The notes under the pieces were generated by a model. The model saw only the letters and a list, made by a program, of their open reading frames with translations. It had not been told where the DNA came from and did not search any database. DNA of 64,000 nt from UJ101 sp965262705. Its GTDB lineage: Bacteria; Bacteroidota; Bacteroidia; Flavobacteriales; UJ101. A program made the translations under genes and the position numbers. This document shows positions 50,269 to 58,503 of the stretch, in pieces. Location: assembly GCA_965262705.1 (NCBI GenBank), contig OZ253556.1, forward strand, positions 2,170,001 to 2,234,000, written 5' to 3'. Each line of letters opens with the position of its first letter. The stretch's first letter is position 1.

Positions 50269-51963
50269 ATGAAAGTATTACAAGATTATCTATTGACTAT
50301 TGAACATTATATAGGCAGTAGCTCACCCTGGTTCCCTTATATATTATTATCTGTGGGAATTTTTTTTACAATTTACTTAAAATTCCCACCCTTTCGCTAT
50401 TTTAGGCATGGGCTGAGGCTTGTTAGTGGAAAATATGATGAGAATCATCATAAAGGAGATACTACTCATTTTCAGGCATTAGCTACTGCGCTTTCCGGAA
50501 CGATAGGCACAGGAAACATTGCCGGAGTAGCCTTAGCAATTTTTATAGGAGGCCCCGCCGCACTATTTTGGATGCTGGTTACTGCAGCATTTGGAATGAC
50601 CACAAAATTAGTAGAAATTACTTTATCACATAAGTACCGAGAGGTAGATTCCCAAGGCTATATTGTGGGAGGCCCCATGCACTATATGAAAAATAAGTTA
50701 AAACTGCCTTGGCTGGGGGCTTTTTTTGCAATGGGGATGATACTTTGTACATTTGGAACTGCAAATTTCCCTCAAATTAACAGTATTGCTAATTCTTTAT
50801 ATACGACTACAGGGATAGAAAACTGGATAACAGGCCTCATCTTTGCTATACTATTAGCCATTGTAATTTTAGGAGGAATCAAGCGAATTGCCAAAGTTAC
50901 AGAAAAGCTATGCCCTTCTATGACCGTATTATATGTAATAGGAGCTTTTTTGGTAATTGGTTATAACTGGCAAAACGTTATTCCCTCTTTGAGTATGATA
51001 TTTACACATGCTTTTACAGGAACAGCAGCTATAGGTGGGTTTCTTGGTGCAGGAGTTTCTTTTGCCTTTACTAAGGGAGTAGCCAGAGGAATATTTTCTA
51101 ACGAGGCAGGGCAGGGGTCAGCCCCCATTGCACATGCTTCTGCGCGTACTGATGAACCCGCTGCGGAAGGCATTGTAGGAATGCTGGGACCTTTTATCGA
51201 TACCATTGTGGTTTGTACTTTGACCGGGTTGGCTATTTTATCTTCCGGTGTGTGGACCGAGAAAATCCCTAACCGATTTCAATTTGCCGATATGGAGGTT
51301 ATTCAAGGCATATATGATGATGGAATTCCTAAACAAAAAGAGGAGTTAGCGAAATATATTCAAAAAGGAGAAGGGCTGAAAACTTATACGGGAACATTGA
51401 CCTTGAAAGAAGGAAAGATTCAAGAGGATGTTTCGATAATCCATGCGCGTTCATTGGCAGAGGGTGTGAAATTTTACAATCGAAATCAAAAGTTATTCAC
51501 AGGCACTTTACAAATTACCAACGGAAAGATTGTTGATCAGGAAAAAGTTAGAGTTAAGGGAAAATCGCTTATTCACAGCGCCTCACTAACAACGGAAGCT
51601 TTTACACGAAGCCCTATAGGACCTTTAGGACGTTGGATAGTAAGTATCAGTTTAATATTTTTTGCCTTTTCTACTACTTTAGCCTGGGCTTATTACGGCG
51701 GGCGCTGTATCGTTTTTCTCTGGGGAACAAAATATCTTTTCTTTTATCGCCTGTTATATTGTGCATCATTTCTTATAGGATCTTTTGTAGATACTACAAT
51801 TGTATGGACCCTCTCAGGGATTTGCGTTTCTCTCGTAGCTTTACCCAACTTAATAGGAATTTTCCTCTTGCGCAAGGATATGAAAGACACGATTAATGAG
51901 TATTGGAAAAATTATAGGAAAGATATTTCAAAAAAGTTAGCCAATAAAAGCAGGGACTGTTGA
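50269..51963 (+). CDS. Sodium/alanine (AGCS-family) symporter with large soluble insert
   Basis: A 564-residue AGCS transporter, importing alanine or glycine with Na+ or H+. Signature segments are FQALATALSGTIGTGNIAGVA, GGPAALFWMLVTAAFGM, YIVGGPMHYM, FSNEAGQGSAPIAHA and FSTTLAWAYYGGRC. Between the GLAILSSGVW and SPIGPLGRWIVS helices lies a soluble insert of about 110 residues (roughly 333-445, with TYTGTLTLKEGKI and LFTGTLQITNGKI beta repeats), making it longer than the usual 450-480. The C-terminal codons (RDC*) are read from a degenerate GAGACC repeat. Confidence 0.9.
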   Translation: MKVLQDYLLTIEHYIGSSSPWFPYILLSVGIFFTIYLKFPPFRYFRHGLRLVSGKYDENHHKGDTTHFQALATALSGTIGTGNIAGVALAIFIGGPAALFWMLVTAAFGMTTKLVEITLSHKYREVDSQGYIVGGPMHYMKNKLKLPWLGAFFAMGMILCTFGTANFPQINSIANSLYTTTGIENWITGLIFAILLAIVILGGIKRIAKVTEKLCPSMTVLYVIGAFLVIGYNWQNVIPSLSMIFTHAFTGTAAIGGFLGAGVSFAFTKGVARGIFSNEAGQGSAPIAHASARTDEPAAEGIVGMLGPFIDTIVVCTLTGLAILSSGVWTEKIPNRFQFADMEVIQGIYDDGIPKQKEELAKYIQKGEGLKTYTGTLTLKEGKIQEDVSIIHARSLAEGVKFYNRNQKLFTGTLQITNGKIVDQEKVRVKGKSLIHSASLTTEAFTRSPIGPLGRWIVSISLIFFAFSTTLAWAYYGGRCIVFLWGTKYLFFYRLLYCASFLIGSFVDTTIVWTLSGICVSLVALPNLIGIFLLRKDMKDTINEYWKNYRKDISKKLANKSRDC

Positions 51964-52185
51964 AAAAAGTACTCTAATAAAAAATGCTTGTATTGAGTTT
52001 GCCGAAATGCAACGCCCGAGGAAAATTAAATACCAGAGCAACCTTTTGGTTGTGAGGATTTTAATTTTTTGACATGATTACTAAGTACTTCGACAAGCTC
52101 AGTAACCACCTGTCGAAGTAAGGAAGCAGTTTGAAGCGAGATACTTTCTTTTTCATACTTTTTTTATATGTTCTGCAACGGTCTC
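51953..52185 (+). repeat. GAGACC MITE-like element, long form
   Basis: Starts GGGACTGTTGAAAAAAG (diverged end) inside the AGCS stop region and ends CTGCAACGGTCTC. It includes a CTTCGACAAGCTCAGTAACC insertion. Confidence 0.75.
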
Positions 52186-52239
52186 ACTTTATCAGCAGCA
52201 AGTCAGTACTAGCTAAGGGTAGCACATATAGAGGATCTT

Positions 52240-54891
52240 TTAAAACCGGTATACCATCTTAATTAAAAGCTCTCGTCCGCGTAGCGGCAGATAGTAAGAA
52301 GAATAATTAAGCCCATTTTGTGTGGCTATATGGTAATCTTTTTGATTCAAAAGGTTTGCTATTCGAAAACGAAACTCAATTTGTTTATTATGGGCATACG
52401 TCGCTTCCATGTCTAAAAATTTGACCTCTTTAAATTTATCCTTTGTAATTTCAATACGGCTGTAATCAGCGGATAAGTTTACTTTTATTCTAGGCGTTGG
52501 GAAAATAAACCCCTGTACTTGATGGCGGGTACTGCTCAACCGCTGTGTGTCCGAGACTGAGTTATCTTGCCAGGCTGTATGGCCTGTAAGGGTATAAGTC
52601 AGCAAAAACCAAGAATATTTTTTAAACCGGGAAGTAAGTGTTCCGGTCAAAGCGTTTGAGGAATTGTAAAAGGCATTTCCATTCTGCGAAAACAAGAACT
52701 TATTATGAGAATAATCACCGATACATTTGAAGGATAATCCCAAAGAAGAAAAAGTTTTATCTATCATTCCGTTTACAGAGAATGATTCCGTGTGATTGCC
52801 TCCCCAAAGCGGGCGCACCTCGGTCATTAGATTTGTGTACATATAGTCGGTGTAAAGTTTTCTCTTTGTCTTTGAGTAAGCTCCCGTAATATTCATAAAT
52901 AAGAGGGCTGCCAAATCGTGATAGGCTGCAGATGATGACAGCCGTAGCGTATGTACTTTATCTATGGCTTGGTCTATTGCTAAACTCGGTTGGTAAACAG
53001 TTCTATAATCTTGGAAAATTGGCAAAAGTGAAGCCATGTAAGCATTATCAGGGCGTATTTCATAAGAAGTTAAAATGGATAAGTCCCATAATTCACCGTA
53101 TTTACGATTCAGCGTGATACTAGGCGCATAGCTTATATATTCCTTGCTCATACTTTTCCGTGCCCAGCTTGTTTTTAGAACATCAAAGTACACCGGCAAA
53201 TTGATATTTACCCTGCCGATAAGGGGAAAGTTAAGATCATACCCTGGTGAAATGCCTAAACGAGATTTCCACCTTGATGAGATTTTTTCAGTATCCTTAT
53301 AAGGAAAGTTATAACGGTTGGAAAGAACACTTTCATCTACAAAGGTGCTAAAATTTTCTTTTTTTAATGAAAAATTCAGCCCAAAGTCTAATCGTTGTTT
53401 GAACAATAAAAAATTAGTCGATACACGATTCTTTGTAAAAAACACTTCCTTGTTGATCTTTTCAAAATTCTTAATAGCGTTATCTGTATCTGAATTAAAG
53501 CGCTCTCTTTCAAATTTTAACTCCTCTTTCCCCTTATAATAGCGTATAAAAGAATTAAAGCTATACACTTTACTGTTCTTATTAAGCGTTGCCTTTAAGG
53601 TATTTTGCAAATATTGTGGGATATCTTCACTCTCTTGCTTTATATCTTTATCATTACTTGATATAAAGTCATTTTGTGTGTTCTTAGGCCACGAGGTCTT
53701 AAAATTATTCATCACATACAGATTCTCTGCATTGTGCTCGTATTGTATTTGAGGAATGATAAAATGCGGACGATTGGTAAGATCTTTTTTCTCGCTAAAT
53801 GTTACAGGGTTATCCTTGCCGTACTGATAATAAGAACTGTCTGAATAATTAGTCTTATCCTTGTAATATAGGACATTCAATCGCAGGTTTGAGTCGTTTG
53901 ATAGTTTGATTAAGTTGTTAAGCCCTCCCGTAATCGATTGATTTTTTAGATACCGTTTTAGATCCAAGGGCGTTGAAGGGGTAATTGTATTTATCCTTTT
54001 TTTAGGAAGCGGTTCATAGGAAAACCAGTCGGCAAGGTCGATATGCTCTTTGGTTTCATTGGAAAGATCATCGCCCGTATTATTCATTTTACCCGTAAAA
54101 AGCAATTGATTCTTTGCCTTGACTTTCATCAAAAATAGTTCATCATCCCATAAGAAAGGTTTCGTTCCTGTGCCCGCTCCAGTGGATGCCTCGCCGAACC
54201 CTTTCATTTTATATCCATTCTTTAAACGCACATTGAGGGCAGCCTTATCCGTAAAAGCAATGTTTTTGAGTGCTTTGACATGCTGATGATTTTCCAGCAC
54301 CTGAACTTGAGAAATGGCATCTACTGGAATGCTTTGTGTCGCTTGATTATAGTGGTTTCCCATCAAATCTTGCCCTTCAATATAAAATCTACTGATGGCT
54401 TTTCCCTGATACGCAATCGTTCCATCCTCCGACACTGTGATCCCGGGCAGTTTCTTTAGCACATCCGTAAGGTAGCGGTCTTGCTTTTCTTTAAATGAAT
54501 CAATACGGTAGATTAGGGTATCCCGCTTCCATTGTATAGGCGGCGGATGGATTATCACTGGATCTATTTTTTGAACTTCTGGATCTAGAGCTATCTGTGA
54601 AACTGCTTGGAATTCTTGTACATTAAATATCTGTTTTTTATAGCCGAGGTGCGAAAAGGAAATAAAAGCTACACCGCTTTGGAGTAGAGCAATATATTCC
54701 CCCTTATCATTGGTTAGGGTATAATCTATCAATTCCCCATCGCTCTTTAGAAGTTTGCATATCACCTTAGAAAGAGGGCGCCCCGAATCAGAATCGACTA
54801 CTTTTCCAGTGATCTTAATTTGATTTGATTGTTGTGCCCATGCGTTGAAAGACATACTCAAAAAAATGAATAGCAGTCCTCTCTTATACAT
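52240..54891 (-). CDS. TonB-dependent receptor-like outer-membrane protein
   Basis: An 883-residue outer-membrane protein. The signal peptide (MYKRGLLFIFLSMSFNAWAQ) precedes a carboxypeptidase-regulatory-like domain (KITGKVVDSDSGRPLSKVI..YISFSHLGYKKQ), a plug-like region (YLTDVLKKLPGITVSEDG..ISRFYIEGQDLMGNHYNQA) and a long beta-barrel ending in a C-terminal aromatic (LLIKMVYRF). No clear TonB box was found. This layout is typical of the receptors encoded after GLPGLI genes in Flavobacteria. The substrate is unknown. Start ATG 54891 is preferred because it begins the signal peptide; it lies 4 bases after the preceding GLPGLI gene. Confidence 0.88.
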   Translation of the reverse strand: MYKRGLLFIFLSMSFNAWAQQSNQIKITGKVVDSDSGRPLSKVICKLLKSDGELIDYTLTNDKGEYIALLQSGVAFISFSHLGYKKQIFNVQEFQAVSQIALDPEVQKIDPVIIHPPPIQWKRDTLIYRIDSFKEKQDRYLTDVLKKLPGITVSEDGTIAYQGKAISRFYIEGQDLMGNHYNQATQSIPVDAISQVQVLENHQHVKALKNIAFTDKAALNVRLKNGYKMKGFGEASTGAGTGTKPFLWDDELFLMKVKAKNQLLFTGKMNNTGDDLSNETKEHIDLADWFSYEPLPKKRINTITPSTPLDLKRYLKNQSITGGLNNLIKLSNDSNLRLNVLYYKDKTNYSDSSYYQYGKDNPVTFSEKKDLTNRPHFIIPQIQYEHNAENLYVMNNFKTSWPKNTQNDFISSNDKDIKQESEDIPQYLQNTLKATLNKNSKVYSFNSFIRYYKGKEELKFERERFNSDTDNAIKNFEKINKEVFFTKNRVSTNFLLFKQRLDFGLNFSLKKENFSTFVDESVLSNRYNFPYKDTEKISSRWKSRLGISPGYDLNFPLIGRVNINLPVYFDVLKTSWARKSMSKEYISYAPSITLNRKYGELWDLSILTSYEIRPDNAYMASLLPIFQDYRTVYQPSLAIDQAIDKVHTLRLSSSAAYHDLAALLFMNITGAYSKTKRKLYTDYMYTNLMTEVRPLWGGNHTESFSVNGMIDKTFSSLGLSFKCIGDYSHNKFLFSQNGNAFYNSSNALTGTLTSRFKKYSWFLLTYTLTGHTAWQDNSVSDTQRLSSTRHQVQGFIFPTPRIKVNLSADYSRIEITKDKFKEVKFLDMEATYAHNKQIEFRFRIANLLNQKDYHIATQNGLNYSSYYLPLRGRELLIKMVYRF

Positions 54892-54895
54892 GATT

Positions 54896-55771
54896 TTATT
54901 CCAGTTCAATGGGGTTATAGGGCTTAGGTTTAATGTCTGCCCAATCCTTTTCCGACATTTTAATAGTTTTTCCACTATTACGCAAGGCTTTTTCAGGGTG
55001 TAAACAATAGTTTTTATAGATCTTTCTTACTCTTTTGCGGGTAGATGGAATAATTTTGCTGGTCCAAAGATAAATGGGGTCATATCTTTTTACTTCTTCT
55101 AACCCGCTTAAGCTAAATATATAATGCCCTTTCGTATCCTTCACCTGAAAGATAAGCCCCGGCAGCCCTCTAAATACATAAGGACCCAGAGGCAGTTCTA
55201 TCTTTTCTGCATACCAAGCTTCATAATCTCGCCCCCGGTAGCTGCAAGCAGCTTTTTTGCAGGGATAGCCTTGAATAATTGTATCGCCTTGAATAAGCGA
55301 CCAGCTAAATTGAGGCATCGCTTCTTTATACTCGTAACTGCTCATAAAAACTTTTTGTTGAAAAATAACTTTATCTTTTGGATATCCCATAATTATACTC
55401 GTGTTTAAATTTACCTTTCCCATCAAATTCATTAATGCAGGCATAACGGTTATAGAGGATTTTCCTGCTTTTACCGAAGCATCATTAACCGAATCAACTC
55501 CAAACCTATAATAGTCCATAAAACGGCTCACCTTTTTTCCCACTTGCAGGAAGGTATCCGCATGTTTTCTTTTTGAGGGATTTGCAGGGTCGGGCAGGTA
55601 ATCCATCGTATAATATACCCTTAGATAAGCACTGTCTAATACCTTTTTGGGGATTATTTCAAATTTTAACCCGCTTGTTTCGAGTCCCTCGACTCTAACT
55701 TGTGCCACGCCCTTGTAAATCCATAGAAATGAGAGCCCTATACCGAATAAAAATAATTTAATGTTTTTCAT
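54896..55771 (-). CDS. GLPGLI-family exported protein, copy B
   Basis: A 291-residue exported protein (signal peptide about 1-23, ending YKGVAQ). It carries the family motif GPYVFRGLPGLIFQVKDTKG preceded by YEAWYAEKIELPLGP and two Cys in YPCKKAACSYRGRDYEAW. The function is unknown; the gene lies directly before a TonB-type receptor. It is about 70-80% similar by eye to the copy at 55776, with identical strings at the start (QVRVEGLETSGLKFEIIPKK) and the end (KPYNPIELE). The tandem copies therefore arose by duplication. Confidence 0.92.
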   Translation of the reverse strand: MKNIKLFLFGIGLSFLWIYKGVAQVRVEGLETSGLKFEIIPKKVLDSAYLRVYYTMDYLPDPANPSKRKHADTFLQVGKKVSRFMDYYRFGVDSVNDASVKAGKSSITVMPALMNLMGKVNLNTSIIMGYPKDKVIFQQKVFMSSYEYKEAMPQFSWSLIQGDTIIQGYPCKKAACSYRGRDYEAWYAEKIELPLGPYVFRGLPGLIFQVKDTKGHYIFSLSGLEEVKRYDPIYLWTSKIIPSTRKRVRKIYKNYCLHPEKALRNSGKTIKMSEKDWADIKPKPYNPIELE

Positions 55772-55775
55772 GATT

Positions 55776-56648
55776 TTATTCCAATTCAATGGGGTTATAG
55801 GGCTTAGGTTTAATTTTTGCTAAATCCTCTTTTGATGTTTTAACACCATTACTCGCATAAGCCTTTTCAGGATATAAGCAATCGTTTTTATAGATCTTTC
55901 TTACTCTTTTTCGGGTGGATGGAATAATCCTGCTGGTCAAAAGATAGATGGGGTCATATTTTTTTACCTCTTCTAACCCGCTTAAGCTAAATATATAATG
56001 TCCCTTCGTATCCTTCACCTGAAAGATAAGCCCTGGCAGCCCTCTAAATACATAAGGACCCAGAGGCAGTTCTATCTTTTCTGCATACCAAGCTTCATAA
56101 TCTCGCCCCCGGTAGGTGCATGCTGCTTTTTTACAGGGATAGCCTTTAATAATTGTATCGCCCTGGATAAGCGACCAGTTAAATTTTGGAACAGCCTCCT
56201 TATATTCATATTTCTTCAAGAAAACAGGACGCTGAAAAGTAATTTTATTCTTTGGATAATCTATAACGATATTCGGTTCATCGAAGTTTATTTTTCTGCC
56301 TATATTCCTTAAGGCATTCATAATGGCAATAGAGGATTTTCCTGCTTTTACCGAAGCATCATTAACCGAATCAAATCTAAATTCATTATAATCCATAAAA
56401 CGGCTCACCTTTTTTCCCACTTGCAGGAAGGTATCTGCATGTTTTCTTTTTGAGGGCTTTGCAGGGTCGGGCAGGTAATCCATGGCATAATATACCCTTA
56501 GATAAGCACTGTCTAATACCTTTTTGGGGATTATTTCAAATTTTAACCCGCTTGTTTCGAGTCCCTCGACTCTAACTTGTGCCACGCCCTTATAAATTCC
56601 TATAAGGGAGATTCCTATACCGAATAAAAATAATTTAATGTTTTTCAT
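55776..56648 (-). CDS. GLPGLI-family exported protein, copy A
   Basis: A 290-residue protein and the first of two tandem GLPGLI genes. It has a signal peptide (MKNIKLFLFGIGISLIGIYKGVAQ) and the GLPGLIFQVKDTKG motif. Between residues about 120 and 160 it differs strongly from copy B (DEPNIVIDYPKNKITFQRPV against LNTSIIMGYPKDKVIFQQKV), where specificity may have diverged. Start ATG 56648 is chosen for its signal peptide; the in-frame 56714 is upstream leader. Copy B starts 4 bases after its stop. Confidence 0.92.
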   Translation of the reverse strand: MKNIKLFLFGIGISLIGIYKGVAQVRVEGLETSGLKFEIIPKKVLDSAYLRVYYAMDYLPDPAKPSKRKHADTFLQVGKKVSRFMDYNEFRFDSVNDASVKAGKSSIAIMNALRNIGRKINFDEPNIVIDYPKNKITFQRPVFLKKYEYKEAVPKFNWSLIQGDTIIKGYPCKKAACTYRGRDYEAWYAEKIELPLGPYVFRGLPGLIFQVKDTKGHYIFSLSGLEEVKKYDPIYLLTSRIIPSTRKRVRKIYKNDCLYPEKAYASNGVKTSKEDLAKIKPKPYNPIELE

Positions 56649-56731
56649 GATTTTATAATTTAAAAAATTAAGAATAAAAACGAATGTTTTAGTTTCAGAA
56701 GTTGCATAAAGCAACAGTATAAATAATAAAT

Positions 56732-56763
56732 AAAACCTTAGGTCAATATTGACCTAAGGTTTT
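56732..56763. terminator. Perfect 32-bp palindromic terminator/attenuator
   Basis: AAAACCTTAGGTCAAT followed directly by its exact reverse complement ATTGACCTAAGGTTTT. It lies between the 60-residue peptide gene and the GLPGLI-receptor genes on the minus strand. It can stop most transcription after the peptide gene, allowing higher peptide than receptor expression. Confidence 0.85.
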
Positions 56764-56779
56764 ATTTTGCCTGCTAATA

Positions 56780-56962
56780 CTAGCCACAATCACGATCTTC
56801 AATAGTCTGAACCGCTTTCATCATCTGATCCATCGTCTTGTAGTCGGAAGACTCAATAGTCCTCGTCGTGCCACAAGAAGTAGTAACCTTAATCGAATGA
56901 GCAAAAGCCGCTCCTAAGGGCAGTAAAGCAATGGCTGCGGATAAAAAAAATTTTCTTTTCAT
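56780..56962 (-). CDS. Small exported peptide with two cysteines
   Basis: A 60-residue precursor with a signal peptide (MKRKFFLSAAIALLPLGAAFA) and a mature peptide of about 39 residues starting HSIKVTTSCGTTRTIE and ending QTIEDRDCG. The two Cys (near mature positions 9 and 38) could form a disulfide. The family is not recognised with certainty. The gene comes first in a run followed by a palindromic terminator and then two GLPGLI genes and an outer-membrane receptor. It may be a signal, cargo or structural partner for that set, which is inference. Confidence 0.68.
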   Translation of the reverse strand: MKRKFFLSAAIALLPLGAAFAHSIKVTTSCGTTRTIESSDYKTMDQMMKAVQTIEDRDCG

Positions 56963-57378
56963 AATTAGAAAAATTTAAAAATGACTCGCTACTCTTTACA
57001 GGATTTTCGCGTGCCTCCTAAATATATATGCGCATACTATATTTCAATTTGCTTATTTATTTCTATTCAAATTTTATATTTCTCTCTTACCATTTTTCCT
57101 ATTAAATAGTTTGCTCTTAGAAACAATTAGATTTTTTAGCGATAAAATAATATTTTAAATAAAATATTATTGACAAATATCAGCATATTTTTTTAAAATA
57201 AAAAATAAATTTTTCATGTAAAAAATTGTAAAATAATAATTTATATAAAAATATTAAAAATTTAATTATATATTAAATAACTTTAACTTAAAAGGATAAA
57301 ATAAGAAGAATATAACTTATATTTATTCTACATAATATAATAAGAAACGAAAAAGTGATATCTTTGCATTAATGATTT
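56963..57378. other. Very AT-rich intergenic region upstream of the peptide gene
   Basis: About 415 bp of which 57120-57330 is almost entirely A and T, with no ORF. It probably contains the promoter of the minus-strand peptide operon. A plus-strand TATCTTTG lies at 57358-57365 but no gene follows it closely. Confidence 0.4.
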
Positions 57379-57542
57379 GAGACCATTGCAGAACACATAA
57401 AAAAGTATGAAAAAGAAAGCATCTCGTTTCAAACGGCGCCCTTCTCAAAAAATTAAAATCCTCCACACCCAGGAGGTTGCTCCGGTGTTTAATTTTTATC
57501 GAGCGTTGCATTTTTTTGCTAAAGTGCTTTTTGCAATGGTCT
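57379..57542 (-). repeat. GAGACC MITE-like element, reverse
   Basis: A 164-bp copy: GAGACCATTGCAGAACACA at the left end and TTTTGCAATGGTCT at the right. The two ends have matching changes (ACCATTGC/GCAATGGT), so the terminal pairing is preserved by compensating substitutions. Confidence 0.82.
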
Positions 57543-57564
57543 TATCTTATTGAAGGGGCTTTGC

Positions 57565-57670
57565 GGGGCGAGCGTTAGGGATAGCAGCGGTATCCTTTTT
57601 CTTGGGGCAGCCTCTCGCCCCAAGAAAAAGATTTAGCGGATAGCCCGACCGCCGTTAGGCGGGAACGCCC
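57565..57670 (-). repeat. GC-rich hairpin repeat, copy 4
   Basis: GGGGCGAGCGTTAGGGATAG through GGCGGGAACGCCC with intact stems. The stretch from here to 57970 contains decayed repeat pieces (AGCTAAAGGCCTCG) and a small ATGTTTTCAAAAACAT palindrome, with no gene. Confidence 0.8.
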
Positions 57671-58020
57671 AAATAAATAAAATGAGAACGATAAGATTTT
57701 TGTAGAACATAGAAAAATAAACTGCAATCAACTTTAGCTAAAGTCAGCGCTAGCTAAAGGCCTCGACCATTTTGAGCTAAAATAAAATGCGTTTGATATA
57801 AAAATTACAATAAATTAGCTATTTAAAAGGGATAAGAATAGTATGAATGTTTTCAAAAACATCTCTAACAAGTGATACTCTCAGCCTTTAGAAAAGCAAG
57901 TGTCTTCTTGAGGATATTTTAGTATATTTTCTATCCTAAAGATTACAATCATAGCTCACTAAAGGTCTCTTATATAACGATACCTAAGTATTTACTTCTT
58001 TTTTATTCAAATTTATTGAT

Positions 58021-58028
58021 TACTTTTG
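58021..58028 (+). promoter_or_regulatory. Candidate -7 box TACTTTTG, upstream copy
   Basis: TAnnTTTG match ending 5 bases before the start of the first TPP riboswitch, the expected spacing for a transcription start at the riboswitch 5' end. Confidence 0.6.
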
Positions 58029-58033
58029 TAAAT

Positions 58034-58117
58034 AAACTTTAGGAGTAGCTACGAGAATGTAGTTTGAGAAATATCCTTTGAACCTGATTTGGTTAAAACC
58101 GACGTAGGAAAAAGTTT
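58034..58117 (+). promoter_or_regulatory. TPP riboswitch, upstream copy
   Basis: P1 pairs AAACTTT with AAAGTTT. The pyrimidine-sensing and pyrophosphate-sensing helices carry TTTGAGAAA, CCTTTGAACCTGATTTGG and GACGTAGGAAA, the conserved THI-element strings. It binds thiamine pyrophosphate and would repress downstream expression. It is followed by the truncated thiS copy. Confidence 0.92.
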
Positions 58118-58192
58118 CTTTTCTTAATACAATTTCTTCTATTCCTTTTTTGCAATTCGAGTATAATAAAAGTATAAACGAAAATATAGGTT

Positions 58193-58288
58193 ATGTTAGT
58201 AGAGATCAATGGAACTGCACAGGAATTTAATCATGAGAAGCCGCTAAGAGAAATTATAGCGCAGCAAGGAATCAATACCACTATATAA
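58193..58288 (+). pseudogene. Truncated thiS copy
   Basis: Encodes the first 30 residues of ThiS (MLVEINGTAQEFNHEKPLRE onward to GINTT), then the tandem-duplication junction supplies I and a TAA. It lacks the ubiquitin-fold remainder and the C-terminal Gly-Gly. It behaves as a short upstream ORF before the second riboswitch. Confidence 0.92.
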
Positions 58289-58331
58289 CGATACCTAAGT
58301 ATTTACTTCTTTTTTATTCAAATTTATTGAT

Positions 58332-58339
58332 TACTTTTG
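58332..58339 (+). promoter_or_regulatory. Candidate -7 box TACTTTTG, downstream copy
   Basis: A duplicate of the box at 58021, 5 bases before the second riboswitch. The operon may thus have two promoters. Confidence 0.6.
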
Positions 58340-58344
58340 TAAAT

Positions 58345-58428
58345 AAACTTTAGGAGTAGCTACGAGAATGTAGTTTGAGAAATATCCTTTGAACCTGATT
58401 TGGTTAGAACCGACGTAGGAAAAAGTTT
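58345..58428 (+). promoter_or_regulatory. TPP riboswitch, downstream copy
   Basis: The same THI-element elements as the upstream copy with one loop change (GGTTAGAACC). It lies about 75 bases before the intact thiS ATG and is the copy directly controlling the operon. Confidence 0.93.
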
Positions 58429-58503
58429 TTCTTCTTAATACAATTTCTTCTATTCCTTTTTTGCAATTCGAGTATAATAAAAGTATAAACGAAAATATAG
58501 GTT

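Noticed and set aside
55124..55408. Plus-strand ORFs inside the two GLPGLI genes (also 55998-56312)
   Set aside because: Antisense shadows, present twice only because the genes are duplicated.
784..57542. GAGACC elements as ordinary Rho-independent terminators
   Set aside because: They also occur between divergent genes and inside operons, have long imperfect cores and no consistent T-run, and show target duplications.
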